Of a DNA stretch of 22,735 nucleotides, positions 1 to 7,221 are shown one piece after another. The stretch covers positions 1 to 22,735 of the forward strand of contig CAMOTT010000017.1 in assembly GCA_946626015.1 (NCBI GenBank), written 5' to 3'. The notes below the pieces were generated by a model. The model had not been told where the DNA came from, searched no databases, and saw only the letters and a program-made list of their open reading frames with translations. Numbering within the stretch: the first letter of the stretch is position 1; each line of letters opens with the position of its first letter. Source of the DNA: an uncultured Clostridia bacterium. GTDB lineage: Bacteria; Bacillota; Clostridia; Oscillospirales; Acutalibacteraceae. The position numbers and the translations under genes were made by a program.

Positions 1-2
1 TT

Positions 3-254
3 CTGACCAAGGATGAAGGCGGCCGTCATACTCCGTTCTTCAACAACTATCGTCCTCAGTTCTATTTCAGAACCACAGACGTTACCGGCGTTATCTCCCT
101 TCCCGAAGGCACAGAGATGTGCATGCCCGGTGACAACATTGATATGGATGTTGAGCTTATCACTCCCATCGCTATCGAGCAGGGCCTTCGTTTCGCTATC
201 CGTGAAGGCGGACGTACAGTCGGTTCAGGCGTTGTTATCGCTATCAACGAGTAA
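3..254 (+). CDS. tuf: Elongation factor Tu, C-terminal part (partial at window start)
   Basis: The last 83 residues of EF-Tu, the GTPase that carries aminoacyl-tRNA to the ribosome. The reading frame is open from base 3 and ends with TAA at 252-254. The segment covers the final beta-barrel domain (domain III): it reads through FFNNYRPQFYFRTTDVTG, then the MPGDN turn, and finishes with the family's typical GRTVGSGVV end. The GTPase domain and start codon lie outside the window. A clear intrinsic terminator follows 35 bases downstream, so tuf ends its transcript here. Nothing in the visible part departs from the family. The call is essentially certain; only the 5' portion is missing. Confidence 0.96.
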   Translation: MTKDEGGRHTPFFNNYRPQFYFRTTDVTGVISLPEGTEMCMPGDNIDMDVELITPIAIEQGLRFAIREGGRTVGSGVVIAINE

Positions 255-289
255 TTTATAAGGTATTTATAACTTAAACAATATTAAGG

Positions 290-317
290 CGCAGGCAGAA
301 ATGTCTGCGTCTTTTTT
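290..317 (+). terminator. Intrinsic terminator of tuf
   Basis: The arms CGCAGGCA (290-297) and TGTCTGCG (302-309) pair over 8 bp with one G-U, closing a GAAA loop. The run TCTTTTTT follows directly. Its position 36 bases after the tuf stop codon fits rho-independent termination of the tuf transcript. Confidence 0.88.
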
Positions 318-538
318 GCGCCTTTTCACAGCTTAAGTTTCCGCCTTTCTGCGGCTCACAGATCACCGGCGCTCAGCCGCCCCGCCGCCCCGTTCAGTGC
401 GCGGTGATGTGCGATGCCCGCTTGATGTGTTCCTTCAAAAAGCGCTTAACCGATTTTGGAGCTTACAATTGGAATGGTGTTGTAAAACGCCAAGGCTTCC
501 TTTCAGGTCATAGCTCCGATTTTTTCACGTTAAAAGGT
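318..538. other. Gene-free stretch with a possible structured RNA element
   Basis: No convincing coding frame is present. Bases about 341-450 are GC-rich and not recognised. From 458 a nested set of inverted repeats is seen: GGAGCT (458-463) can pair with AGCTCC (512-517), enclosing TTACAA (463-468)/TTGTAA (480-485) and a small GCC/GGC hairpin near 489-495. The outer arm is followed by GATTTTTT (518-525). This resembles a small branched RNA ending in a terminator, but stems are short, the two arms compete for base 463, and no known RNA family is recognised. It could be chance structure in intergenic DNA. Confidence 0.3.
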
Positions 539-562
539 TCTTCACGAAAAATTGTGGGATGG

Positions 563-586
563 CACTACATTTTTATGTAGTGTTTT
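563..586 (+). terminator. Terminator-like perfect hairpin inside the MITE-like element
   Basis: CACTACAT (563-570) and ATGTAGTG (575-582) form a perfect 8-bp stem with a TTTT loop, followed by TTTT at 583-586. The stem is AT-rich and the T run short, so termination would be weak. It may equally be part of the repeat element's own fold. Confidence 0.4.
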
Positions 587-620
587 GTGTGCTGATATAA
601 ACCGGCAAGCAAAAAGACCC

Positions 621-672
621 GGCTCCCTTGTGTAAAGGGAGCTGTCAGTCGTAAGACTGACTGAGGGATTGT
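621..672 (+). repeat. Hairpin repeat unit, left copy
   Basis: A 52-bp unit made of two adjacent hairpins: GCTCCCTT (622-629)/AAGGGAGC (635-642), and GTCAGTC (644-650)/GACTGAC (655-661). It ends in GAGGGATTGT. The same layout, inverted and diverged, is found at 723-777. Substitutions between the copies tend to keep each hairpin paired, for example CTCCCTT/AAGGGAG against CTTCCTT/AAGGAAG. Confidence 0.75.
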
Positions 673-722
673 TTATAAAAATTGCTGTTTCAGACAGGTA
701 CAAATTCTGACTTTTCAGCCTG

Positions 723-777
723 ACAATCCCTCCGAGTTGCCTTGCGGCAACCCGGCTTCCTTTACACAAGGAAGGCT
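723..777 (-). repeat. Hairpin repeat unit, right copy (inverted)
   Basis: Read on the minus strand this 55-bp unit matches the 621-672 copy: an AAGGAAG/CTTCCTT hairpin around TTGTGTAAAGGAAG, a second hairpin (GTTGCC/GGCAAC), then GAGGGATTGT. The second hairpin has a different sequence but the same geometry, which suggests compensatory change or reassortment of hairpin modules. Confidence 0.75.
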
Positions 778-875
778 GTTGTCAGAGCTTTTTGAAGTTA
801 GCAAATTTGTTTAAGAACTCCCACAAAAATCCGTGAAGATCGCGTTAACAAGCGCGCTGTTTGTCATAATTGCGT

Positions 876-903
876 TTGACAGCGTAAGTTTTTGTGGTAT
901 ATT
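876..903 (+). promoter_or_regulatory. Vegetative promoter for the DUF6273/dockerin gene
   Basis: A perfect -35 box TTGACA (876-881), a 16-bp spacer and TATATT (898-903). The 11 bases TTTTTGTGGTA (889-899) running into the -10 box are identical to those in the yabM promoter at 7226-7236 on the other strand. A strong ribosome binding site AGGAGG (977-982) stands 8 bases before the ATG at 991. This gives a leader of about 80 bases. Confidence 0.75.
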
Positions 904-990
904 GTACATATGTTATTTTAAATTTGGTATATTTTTGTAACAATAGCAGACAATTTAAAGACAGCGGCACACTTACAGGAGGTATGAATA

Positions 991-3795
991 ATGAAAAAGC
1001 TCAGTAAACAGGCCTTGACTTTATTGCTTGTTCTTTTGCTGACGCTCACTGCGGTTCCCTCAACGGGCATATTTGCCAATGCTCAAGATGACTACGCTGC
1101 AGGGGATATCATTGAGTTCGGCAGCTATCCGCAAAGCAAGGTCACGGAGACCGACACGCTTGCCCAATTGGACGCGATGGAGAAAAATTGGATATCCTAC
1201 GGCTATTACAGCGGCACCGGCGAGTTCGATGACGGGCAGATGACCGCAAGTGACTATATGTTTTATGCCGACCTTAATTTGAATGGTACGGCTTACCGCG
1301 CGGTGACCTTCAATCAGGAACGGCCGTATGTCTCCAGCGGAATACTCGGTGACGATAACAGCGCCCAGGACACAAACGGATATGCTGTGGATCAAATATA
1401 CTATTTTAAATATGAGCCGCTGCGCTGGCGGATACTTGACCCGGATACCGGGCTGGTTTTCAGCGAAAAAGCCATTGACAGCCAACCGTTCATCAACTAT
1501 TTGTTGAAGGTGGATGACGTTTGCTACAGTGATGCGCAGATGACGCATTACGCCAACGATTATGCAAATTCTTTCATCAGGCAATGGCTCAACGATGATT
1601 TTTTGAACACGGCGTTTTCCTCTGCGGAACAAAGTCGCATTGTGCCAAGGAGTCTGGACAACCGCGACTACGCTCCCGCCTACCACCAGTATGACAGCGA
1701 AAACACCACGGATCAGGTGTTCCTCCTCTCCTATGCCGAAGCGCAAAAGGAGGAATACGGCTTCCTTCCCAGCACAAGTTTTTCAGATACACGCGTAATA
1801 AGGGGCAGCGACTACGCCAAGTGTCAGGGTCTCAACCAGGACAATGCCGGCTGTGTGTGGTGGCTTCGTTCGCCCGGCGTGATTTCCAACTATATATGTT
1901 ATGTGTACATGGACGGCTCTATCAGCAATTTTTTGGGCATCACGGATATCAGCCACGGTATCTGCCCCGCATTGAAGCTGAATTTGTATGACAGGGCGAT
2001 CTCATATTATACGGTAACATTCCGCCTGCCGGACGGCACTGTTATCGATACCCAATCCGTGCCGGAATATGATGCTGCGTTGGAGCCTGACGCACCCGAT
2101 ATCCCCGATATGCTCTTTGCCTACTGGGATAAACCCTTTGACCGGGTAACGGCGGACATGACCGTTACGGCGCATTATGTGTATGATAACGGTTACGCGG
2201 CCGGCGATATTATAGAATTCGGCAGCTATCCCCAAACAGTTATCACGGACGCCGATACCATCGCCGCGCTGGACGCGCAGAGTAAACAGTGGAACAACCG
2301 ATTCGCAGATTTTGAATACGGCGGTGAAAAATACCGCGCAGCAATGACGGCAACCGCTGACGTATTTTATTTTCGCTACGAACCTATAAAGTGGCGGATC
2401 CTGGATCCGGTGGAAGGGTTGCTTCTCAGCGAAACGATCATAGACAGCAAGCTGTTTAACAATTCGGCGGTGCAGTTGATTTCCAGCTATTACGGCGATT
2501 CAACCAGAACTTATTATGCTAACAATTATGAGCGCTCCACTATACGTCAGTGGCTCAACAACGATTTTCTGAACATGGCATTCTCCCCGGCTGAACAAAG
2601 CAGTCTCAGATCAAAAACCGTTACAAACAGAATGATCGATATCCATAATACAGAATGCAACAGCGGTGATACCACCGACCCGGTATTCCTGCTGGGATAT
2701 GATGACATAATTGACGGCAAATACGGCTTTGTCGACAGGACTACTTTAATAGCAGACGGCAGCGACTACGCCAAACAAAACGGTCTGCGGGAGTATACCG
2801 AATACTCATACTGGTGGCTTCGCACCCCCGACGGAAGAACCAATATCGTTTACTGCATCAATTACCATGGTCAATTTAACAGAGCCACCCCGGTCACCTG
2901 CACAGGGATCGGCGTGCGTCCGTTGATAAAGCTTGATCTGGTATCCGAACCGGAAGATGAGACCCTGACCCTGCAGGACAGCGCGACGGGCGTCAACCTG
3001 ACATATCCCCGTAACGCTTATGAGGGAGAGGTGGAGCTGGTAGTCGAACAGGTCTCGCAAGGCGCGGCGTTTGAACTGGTCAACCAAAACAGCGGCCAAA
3101 ATATGTTGTTCAATATTACCACCACTTTAAACGGCAACGCGGTACAGCCAAACGGCAACGTCACGGTCAGCATACCTCTGCCGGAGGGCTTTGATCCGGA
3201 TTTGTGCGCAATATACTATGTAAATACGGAAACCGGCGTTATGGAAAGACTTGCGTCCCGGTGCGAAGACGGGTACATCATTTTCGAGACTGATCACTTC
3301 AGCTTCTATGCAATAGTTGTCGAAAGCACCCTGCCGGAGCTTATCCTCCCGGAGGGCAGTGAAATGTATCTTGACGAAACAAGAGGCTTCATTTACGGCA
3401 TCCCCGCCGGGATGAGAATTGACGACTTTGAGGCGTTGTTCAACGTTTCACATGACGGTTATGTGGAAGTTGCCGCAGTGGGAAGATTTGTTGGAACAGG
3501 TTCAGTGCTGATCGTTCGCAACAGCCACGGAGAGGCTGTAAAGGAATATACCACGGTCATCTTCGGCGACCTTGACGGCAACGGCAGAGTAACATCAACG
3601 GACGTCGCCTTTGCCACTCAGGCGCTTGTCGACGGCTTTGAAAGCGAGGCCTTTGAAATAGCGGCAAACATTATCAAAGCAAGCAAACGCGACCGCTTTA
3701 ACAGCCAGGACATTGTGGCGCTGATGTTGGCAATTACCGACGAGCCCATTGATCAAGCTGCAATGGCTCAGCTCTACGAATACAACGGATGGTAA
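991..3795 (+). CDS. Secreted protein with tandem DUF6273-like domains and C-terminal dockerin-like module
   Basis: 934 residues. A signal peptide (KK, then a leucine-rich core at 9-20, probable cleavage after ANA at about 31) shows export. Two DUF6273-like domains follow, at about 36-335 and 402-648. Each starts with IIEFGSYPQ and carries (L/I)(R/K)WRILDP, RQWLN (197-201; 519-523), SDYAK and WWLR (290-293; 608-611). A short InlB-like beta segment (about 337-400) lies between them. Residues about 650-785 are beta-rich and unrecognised. A small beta module (about 785-857) leads into the dockerin-like end: FGDLDGNG at 858, with all loop ligands present, then a second loop that has lost them. DUF6273 has no known activity, so only secretion and probable docking are claimed. 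The start is fixed by AGGAGG 8 bases upstream. No LPXTG or SLH anchor is present. The gene is monocistronic. Confidence 0.85.
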   Translation: MKKLSKQALTLLLVLLLTLTAVPSTGIFANAQDDYAAGDIIEFGSYPQSKVTETDTLAQLDAMEKNWISYGYYSGTGEFDDGQMTASDYMFYADLNLNGTAYRAVTFNQERPYVSSGILGDDNSAQDTNGYAVDQIYYFKYEPLRWRILDPDTGLVFSEKAIDSQPFINYLLKVDDVCYSDAQMTHYANDYANSFIRQWLNDDFLNTAFSSAEQSRIVPRSLDNRDYAPAYHQYDSENTTDQVFLLSYAEAQKEEYGFLPSTSFSDTRVIRGSDYAKCQGLNQDNAGCVWWLRSPGVISNYICYVYMDGSISNFLGITDISHGICPALKLNLYDRAISYYTVTFRLPDGTVIDTQSVPEYDAALEPDAPDIPDMLFAYWDKPFDRVTADMTVTAHYVYDNGYAAGDIIEFGSYPQTVITDADTIAALDAQSKQWNNRFADFEYGGEKYRAAMTATADVFYFRYEPIKWRILDPVEGLLLSETIIDSKLFNNSAVQLISSYYGDSTRTYYANNYERSTIRQWLNNDFLNMAFSPAEQSSLRSKTVTNRMIDIHNTECNSGDTTDPVFLLGYDDIIDGKYGFVDRTTLIADGSDYAKQNGLREYTEYSYWWLRTPDGRTNIVYCINYHGQFNRATPVTCTGIGVRPLIKLDLVSEPEDETLTLQDSATGVNLTYPRNAYEGEVELVVEQVSQGAAFELVNQNSGQNMLFNITTTLNGNAVQPNGNVTVSIPLPEGFDPDLCAIYYVNTETGVMERLASRCEDGYIIFETDHFSFYAIVVESTLPELILPEGSEMYLDETRGFIYGIPAGMRIDDFEALFNVSHDGYVEVAAVGRFVGTGSVLIVRNSHGEAVKEYTTVIFGDLDGNGRVTSTDVAFATQALVDGFESEAFEIAANIIKASKRDRFNSQDIVALMLAITDEPIDQAAMAQLYEYNGW

Positions 3796-3831
3796 TTTTA
3801 AAGTCAGTTATTCTGTTTTGTTAAAAGTGAA

Positions 3832-3892
3832 AGCCTGCGGCAAGCCGCAGGCTGTAAAGCCGCCTTGCGCAGTAATCGCGCAGGGCGGTTTT
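3832..3892. terminator. Double-hairpin bidirectional terminator between convergent genes
   Basis: The first hairpin pairs AGCCTGCGGC (3832-3841) with GCCGCAGGCT (3844-3853), a 10-base perfect inverted repeat with only AA between the arms. The second pairs CCGCCTTGCGC (3860-3870) with GCGCAGGGCGG (3878-3888), with one G-U, followed by TTTT. It separates the plus-strand secreted protein (ends 3795) from the minus-strand rqcP (ends 3906) and can serve both. The T run on the minus-strand side is poor. Confidence 0.8.
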
Positions 3893-3905
3893 GGCATTGA
3901 AAATA

Positions 3906-4145
3906 TCAAAGAACCTTGAACATGGTGGAGGCGTTTTCCTTTGTGGCATATTCGGAGACGGCCAGCACCTGATATTTGGTAAGGTTGGAACCCATCTGGA
4001 TCTCTATTATATCCCCCACCTTGACCTCATAGGAGGCCCGGGCTACTTTACCGTTGACGGTGACGTGTTTTGCGTCGCACACCTCGTTGGCGATGGTCCT
4101 TCTCTTTATTATCCGGGAAACCTTAAGGTATTTATCTAATCTCAT
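3906..4145 (-). CDS. rqcP: RqcP-type S4-domain RNA-binding protein, ribosome-associated quality control
   Basis: 79 residues forming a single S4 domain: MRLDKYLKVSRIIKRRT at the start, then the VTVNGKVA and VKVGDIIEI signatures. In Bacillus subtilis the orthologue RqcP (formerly YabO) works with RqcH in adding C-terminal alanine tails to peptides stuck on split 50S subunits. Size and neighbours (yabM, mazG) match the B. subtilis yab cluster and favour RqcP over the related heat-shock protein Hsp15. A GAAAGGTG ribosome binding site lies 12 bases before the ATG. A terminator-like hairpin separates it from hup upstream, so expression is probably by read-through. The yabP, yabQ and divIC genes that usually follow are absent here. 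Confidence 0.88.
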   Translation of the reverse strand: MRLDKYLKVSRIIKRRTIANEVCDAKHVTVNGKVARASYEVKVGDIIEIQMGSNLTKYQVLAVSEYATKENASTMFKVL

Positions 4146-4165
4146 ATACTTCTACTTCACCTTTC

Positions 4166-4205
4166 AAAAGGAAAAGGATTGCCCAATAAAAAAACCGGGC
4201 AATCC
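4166..4205 (-). terminator. Intrinsic terminator after hup
   Basis: On the minus strand GGATTGCCC and GGGCAATCC (arms 4197-4205 and 4176-4184) form a perfect 9-bp stem around a T-rich loop, followed by TTTTCCTTTT. It lies between hup and rqcP. It would end most hup transcripts and lower rqcP expression. Confidence 0.85.
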
Positions 4206-4229
4206 GTAAAAGCTAAATTAACTCATTGA

Positions 4230-4505
4230 TTATTTCGCGACAGCGTCCTTGAGAACCTTGCCTGCCTTGAAAACAGGAGCCTTTGATGCGGGAACTGTGA
4301 TTGCCTCGCCTGTCTTGGGGTTGCGACCCTGTTTGGCAGCTCTCTCACGAACCTCAAATGTACCAAAACCTACGAACTGGATCTTTTCACCCTTTGCAAG
4401 CTGATCGGCGATCACGTCAATAACAGCGTTGACTGCCTTTTCTGAATCCTTCTTGTCGATTTCTGCTTTTTTTGCTACTTCTGCAATGAATTCTGTTTTA
4501 TTCAT
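4230..4505 (-). CDS. hup: Nucleoid-associated DNA-binding protein HU
   Basis: 91 residues, the normal size for HU, a small dimeric protein that bends and compacts DNA in the nucleoid. It begins MNKTEFIAEVAKKA, has the central GFGTFEVRERAA motif of the beta saddle, and the arm sequence GRNPKTGEAI with the intercalating proline, ending in FKAGKVLKDAV. A GGAG ribosome binding site (minus strand, 4514-4517) stands about 8 bases before the ATG. It sits between mazG (56 bases upstream) and rqcP. Its own promoter candidate and own terminator suggest that it is expressed at higher levels than its neighbours, as expected for HU. Confidence 0.97.
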   Translation of the reverse strand: MNKTEFIAEVAKKAEIDKKDSEKAVNAVIDVIADQLAKGEKIQFVGFGTFEVRERAAKQGRNPKTGEAITVPASKAPVFKAGKVLKDAVAK

Positions 4506-4525
4506 TTTTTGTTCTCCTTTTTTTT

Positions 4526-4555
4526 ATTATGAAATACATAAAGTATTTACATCAA
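4526..4555 (-). promoter_or_regulatory. Possible promoter for hup
   Basis: On the minus strand TTGATG (4550-4555), an 18-bp spacer, and CATAAT (4526-4531). The spacer holds a perfect inverted repeat AAATAC/GTATTT (4532-4537, 4543-4548). The implied leader is very short, about 14 bases. Plausible given the abundance expected of HU, but not strong. Confidence 0.35.
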
Positions 4556-4561
4556 AGAATT

Positions 4562-5362
4562 TTACCGGGAGCCTTTGACCTCGTCCCAAAGCTTGTCCAG
4601 CTCCTCTATATCGGCGGATCTCATATCCACTCCGCGCTCATTTGCCAGCTTTTCCACTGCCGAGAAGCGTGAAATGAATTTGTCCGTTGCGGCTGTAAGA
4701 GCCTCCTCCGCGTCACAGTCCATAAATCTGGAAACATTCACCGCGCTGAAAAGCAGGTCGCCCAGCTCCTCAAAGGCCAGATCCTTATCACCGGAATCAA
4801 GCGCCGCCTTAAGCTCGGAGGTCTCCTCCCCCAGCTTGTTGAACGCGCCGGACATCTCGCGCCAGTCGAAGCCGACCTTTGCAGCCTTTTGCTGGATCTT
4901 GGTGGCTCTCATCAACGCCGGAAGTTCACGGGGTACGGAATTCATGGCCGAGGTGCTGCTCTTTTGCCCCTTGCTCCTGCGTTTGATATTGTCCCAGTTG
5001 GTGAGTACATCGTCAACACCGTTGACTTTGATCTCGCCGAACACATGGGGATGACGCTCTATGAGTTTTTTGCAGATACCGTCAGCCACATCGTCAAAAT
5101 CGAAGGAACCCTGTTCGCTCTCCATCTCGGCATGGAACACTACCTGAAGCATAACATCGCCCAACTCCTCGCAGAGCAGGTCTTTGTCCTCTTTGTTGAT
5201 GGCCTCAATAACCTCGTAGGTCTCCTCGATGAGGTTTTTCTTGATGCTCTCATGGGTCTGCTCCGCATCCCACGGGCAACCCCCGGGAGCGCGAAGACAT
5301 TTCATGATCTTGACAAGATCGGAAATATCGTACTTATCTTTAAAATCGAAATTTTCAATCAT
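4562..5362 (-). CDS. mazG: Nucleoside triphosphate pyrophosphohydrolase MazG
   Basis: 266 residues in two MazG repeats. MazG hydrolyses (d)NTPs to the monophosphate and pyrophosphate, clearing non-canonical nucleotides. The N-terminal repeat carries GGCPWDAEQTH (27-37) and the metal-binding helices EETYE (46-50) and EELGD (65-69); a second EELGD occurs in the C-terminal repeat. The linker has RHPHVFG and NWDNIKR, typical of the family. It lacks the N-terminal tetrapyrrole-methylase domain that B. subtilis YabN carries, so it is the short MazG form. An AGAGG site lies about 11 bases before the ATG. It follows yabM by 53 bases and is probably co-transcribed with it. Confidence 0.95.
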   Translation of the reverse strand: MIENFDFKDKYDISDLVKIMKCLRAPGGCPWDAEQTHESIKKNLIEETYEVIEAINKEDKDLLCEELGDVMLQVVFHAEMESEQGSFDFDDVADGICKKLIERHPHVFGEIKVNGVDDVLTNWDNIKRRSKGQKSSTSAMNSVPRELPALMRATKIQQKAAKVGFDWREMSGAFNKLGEETSELKAALDSGDKDLAFEELGDLLFSAVNVSRFMDCDAEEALTAATDKFISRFSAVEKLANERGVDMRSADIEELDKLWDEVKGSR

Positions 5363-5415
5363 TATTTACGGAACCTCTTACAAAAAATAACTCACGATCA
5401 ATATTATACAATATT

Positions 5416-7167
5416 TTAACCCAAAAGTCTATATTTTTCAAGAGTTTTTGCAATTTTTTCTCCTTTTGGCAGCATTGAAACATCATCTTTTGATATTCCT
5501 CTTATCAAAAGCAGCGAAACGGCGTAAACCAGCACCGCCGCAGCCACCGCCGCGCCTGTGGGAACGATTATATTGACGTGTATGAGCTTATGCACGATTT
5601 TATATACTCCCCACGCGGAGCCTGCGCTGAGTCCGCCGCAGATAAGGGGCTTTATAAACACCGAGACCGCGTTTATCTTTGATTTGGTAAGGCGGATGAG
5701 CATAAAGAGGTTTATGCTCACAACGATGACGTAGCAGAGTATTGAACCGATGGGTGCGCCGTTGATGTTGATGTTCGGGTTACCCACAAGTACAAAGTTG
5801 AATCCGATCTTAACAAATGTGCCTGCCACAAGGGATTTGAGGGGGATATCCGTTCTGCCTATCCCCTGCAGCATATTTGTGATGGGGGTCGAAATGGCGA
5901 ACAGCGCGGTAGCCCACGCATAGGTGCGCATTATGGGCGCGGCAATGGGAATGATATCCGAATTGTTGCCGCTGTAAATGATGGTGAATATCTGATTGGA
6001 CATCACCGCCATGCCGAAACCGGCAGGGATGGCGATTATCATGGTAACACGCATAACGGATTCAATGGTCTTGCGCACCGTTTTTCTATCCTTGAGCGCC
6101 CATGCGGCTGATATAGCAGGCAGGGCGCTGACGCCCAGCGACATTGTAATGGTGGGGATAAGGTTCCTGAAATCCAGCGCGGAACCGTAGGCGCCGTAAA
6201 GATACTTAACTATATCCTTGTCCAGCGTCTCTGACATTTCAAGGGATTTTGCGTACATACCCTTGACTATTTCCGGATTGCTTTGGAGGGCGTGGGCAAG
6301 CCTCTTTTGGATGGTAAGCAGATCAACCAGATTGGTTATGTTGAGGATAAGGGCGCTTGCGACCATGGGCAGAGCTATTATTATGAGCTTCTTCATAAGC
6401 TCTGTGCCGGGCAGAGGCGCCGGTGAATTGATAAGGTCTGTGCGGGTTATGCCGTCCCCCTTCATCTTGTGGTGCAGCATAAGATATAAAAGGCCGAACA
6501 CCGTGCCGATAGTGACGCCGGAAACCGCGCAGGCCGCTGAGATGGGGTAGATCACGCTGTAAGCCTCCGCCTCGTTCCCAACCACCTTGCCAAAGACGGG
6601 TTTGCCTGCGGCGAACTGGGAAAGGCCGTATTTGACAGCCAGGAACGCCAGTAACAAGCCCAGCAAGAGCTTGCCGAGAGCTTCTATGACCTGGGAGACC
6701 GCCGTGGGCTTCATATCCCTCAAGCCCTCGTAATAGCCCCTGTAAAGGGACATTGAGCAGCAGAAGAAAATGGAGGGAGTGATGGCCAGGACGGCAGGCA
6801 GGTTGCGTGAATCCGCTATATAGCGGGTGTAGGGAAAGGCCACTATGAACAGCGTTACCGTTCCCAAAAAGCCGGTTATAAAGAACAGCCGTTTTGCCAC
6901 CCTGTAAAGATAGCGCACCTCTCTGTAACGGTGCAGAGCCATATCTTCGGAGACAAGGCGCGCAAGAGCCGTGGGCAGACCTGCCATGGATATGGCAAAG
7001 ACCGGCGTGTATATTTCGTATGCCGAATTGAAATACCCTCTGCCTGCGGCTCCTATAAGCCCTGTCAGGGGGATTTTGTATATTGCTCCGATGACCTTGA
7101 CCAGCAGCGTAGCCACTGTCAGGATCAAGGCGCCGTTAAGCATACTTTGAGATTTTTTCTCAGCCAT
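5416..7167 (-). CDS. yabM: YabM/SpoVB-like polysaccharide flippase (MATE/MVF superfamily membrane protein)
   Basis: 583 residues, almost wholly hydrophobic, with about 12-14 predicted membrane segments beginning at NGALILTVATLLVKVIGAIYK after a short polar N-terminus (MAEKKSQ). Members of the SpoVB/YabM branch of the MurJ/MVF flippases move lipid-linked sugars across the membrane; the substrate of YabM is not known. Adjacency to mazG and rqcP matches the B. subtilis yabM-yabN-yabO order. The start at 7167 is chosen because an AGGAAG site lies 6 bases upstream and a promoter lies at 7222-7250. A longer frame to 7311 would run through that promoter and adds polar, unfamilial sequence. A role in spore cortex formation, as for SpoVB, is possible but unproven. 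Confidence 0.88.
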   Translation of the reverse strand: MAEKKSQSMLNGALILTVATLLVKVIGAIYKIPLTGLIGAAGRGYFNSAYEIYTPVFAISMAGLPTALARLVSEDMALHRYREVRYLYRVAKRLFFITGFLGTVTLFIVAFPYTRYIADSRNLPAVLAITPSIFFCCSMSLYRGYYEGLRDMKPTAVSQVIEALGKLLLGLLLAFLAVKYGLSQFAAGKPVFGKVVGNEAEAYSVIYPISAACAVSGVTIGTVFGLLYLMLHHKMKGDGITRTDLINSPAPLPGTELMKKLIIIALPMVASALILNITNLVDLLTIQKRLAHALQSNPEIVKGMYAKSLEMSETLDKDIVKYLYGAYGSALDFRNLIPTITMSLGVSALPAISAAWALKDRKTVRKTIESVMRVTMIIAIPAGFGMAVMSNQIFTIIYSGNNSDIIPIAAPIMRTYAWATALFAISTPITNMLQGIGRTDIPLKSLVAGTFVKIGFNFVLVGNPNININGAPIGSILCYVIVVSINLFMLIRLTKSKINAVSVFIKPLICGGLSAGSAWGVYKIVHKLIHVNIIVPTGAAVAAAVLVYAVSLLLIRGISKDDVSMLPKGEKIAKTLEKYRLLG

Positions 7168-7221
7168 AACACACTTCCTAATAATGTTATTTCCGACTAA
7201 GCCAAACGATTTATCGGACTG

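Larger units (their letters stand above)
539..839. mobile_element. MITE-like palindromic element, no coding capacity
   Basis: Roughly 300 bp with imperfect terminal inverted repeats. The left end at 539-559 begins TCTTCACG and ends TTGTGGGA; the right end at 819-839 begins TCCCACAA and ends CGTGAAGA. Inside lie two diverged copies of one repeat in opposite orientation (621-672 and 723-777), each made of two small hairpins. A separate perfect 8-bp hairpin sits at 563-582. No transposase is encoded, so any movement would need an enzyme supplied elsewhere. Similar hairpin-rich intergenic repeats are common in Oscillospirales genomes, as far as I can recall. It sits just upstream of the promoter of the gene at 991. 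Target-site duplications were not identified. Confidence 0.55.

Noticed and set aside
13..261. An 82-residue frame overlapping the start of the window
   Set aside because: It is a shadow of the EF-Tu frame (3-254), which is an unmistakable match.
542..769. A 75-residue minus-strand frame in the tuf downstream region
   Set aside because: It lies wholly within the palindromic repeat element and has no ribosome binding site or recognisable sequence.
621..777. A CRISPR array or phage attachment site formed by the hairpin repeats
   Set aside because: There are only two diverged copies in inverted orientation, no regular spacers, no cas genes and no integrase.
1060..1746. A 228-residue antisense frame under the DUF6273 gene
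   Set aside because: The plus-strand frame has a signal peptide, repeated domains, promoter and ribosome binding site. The antisense frame has none of these.
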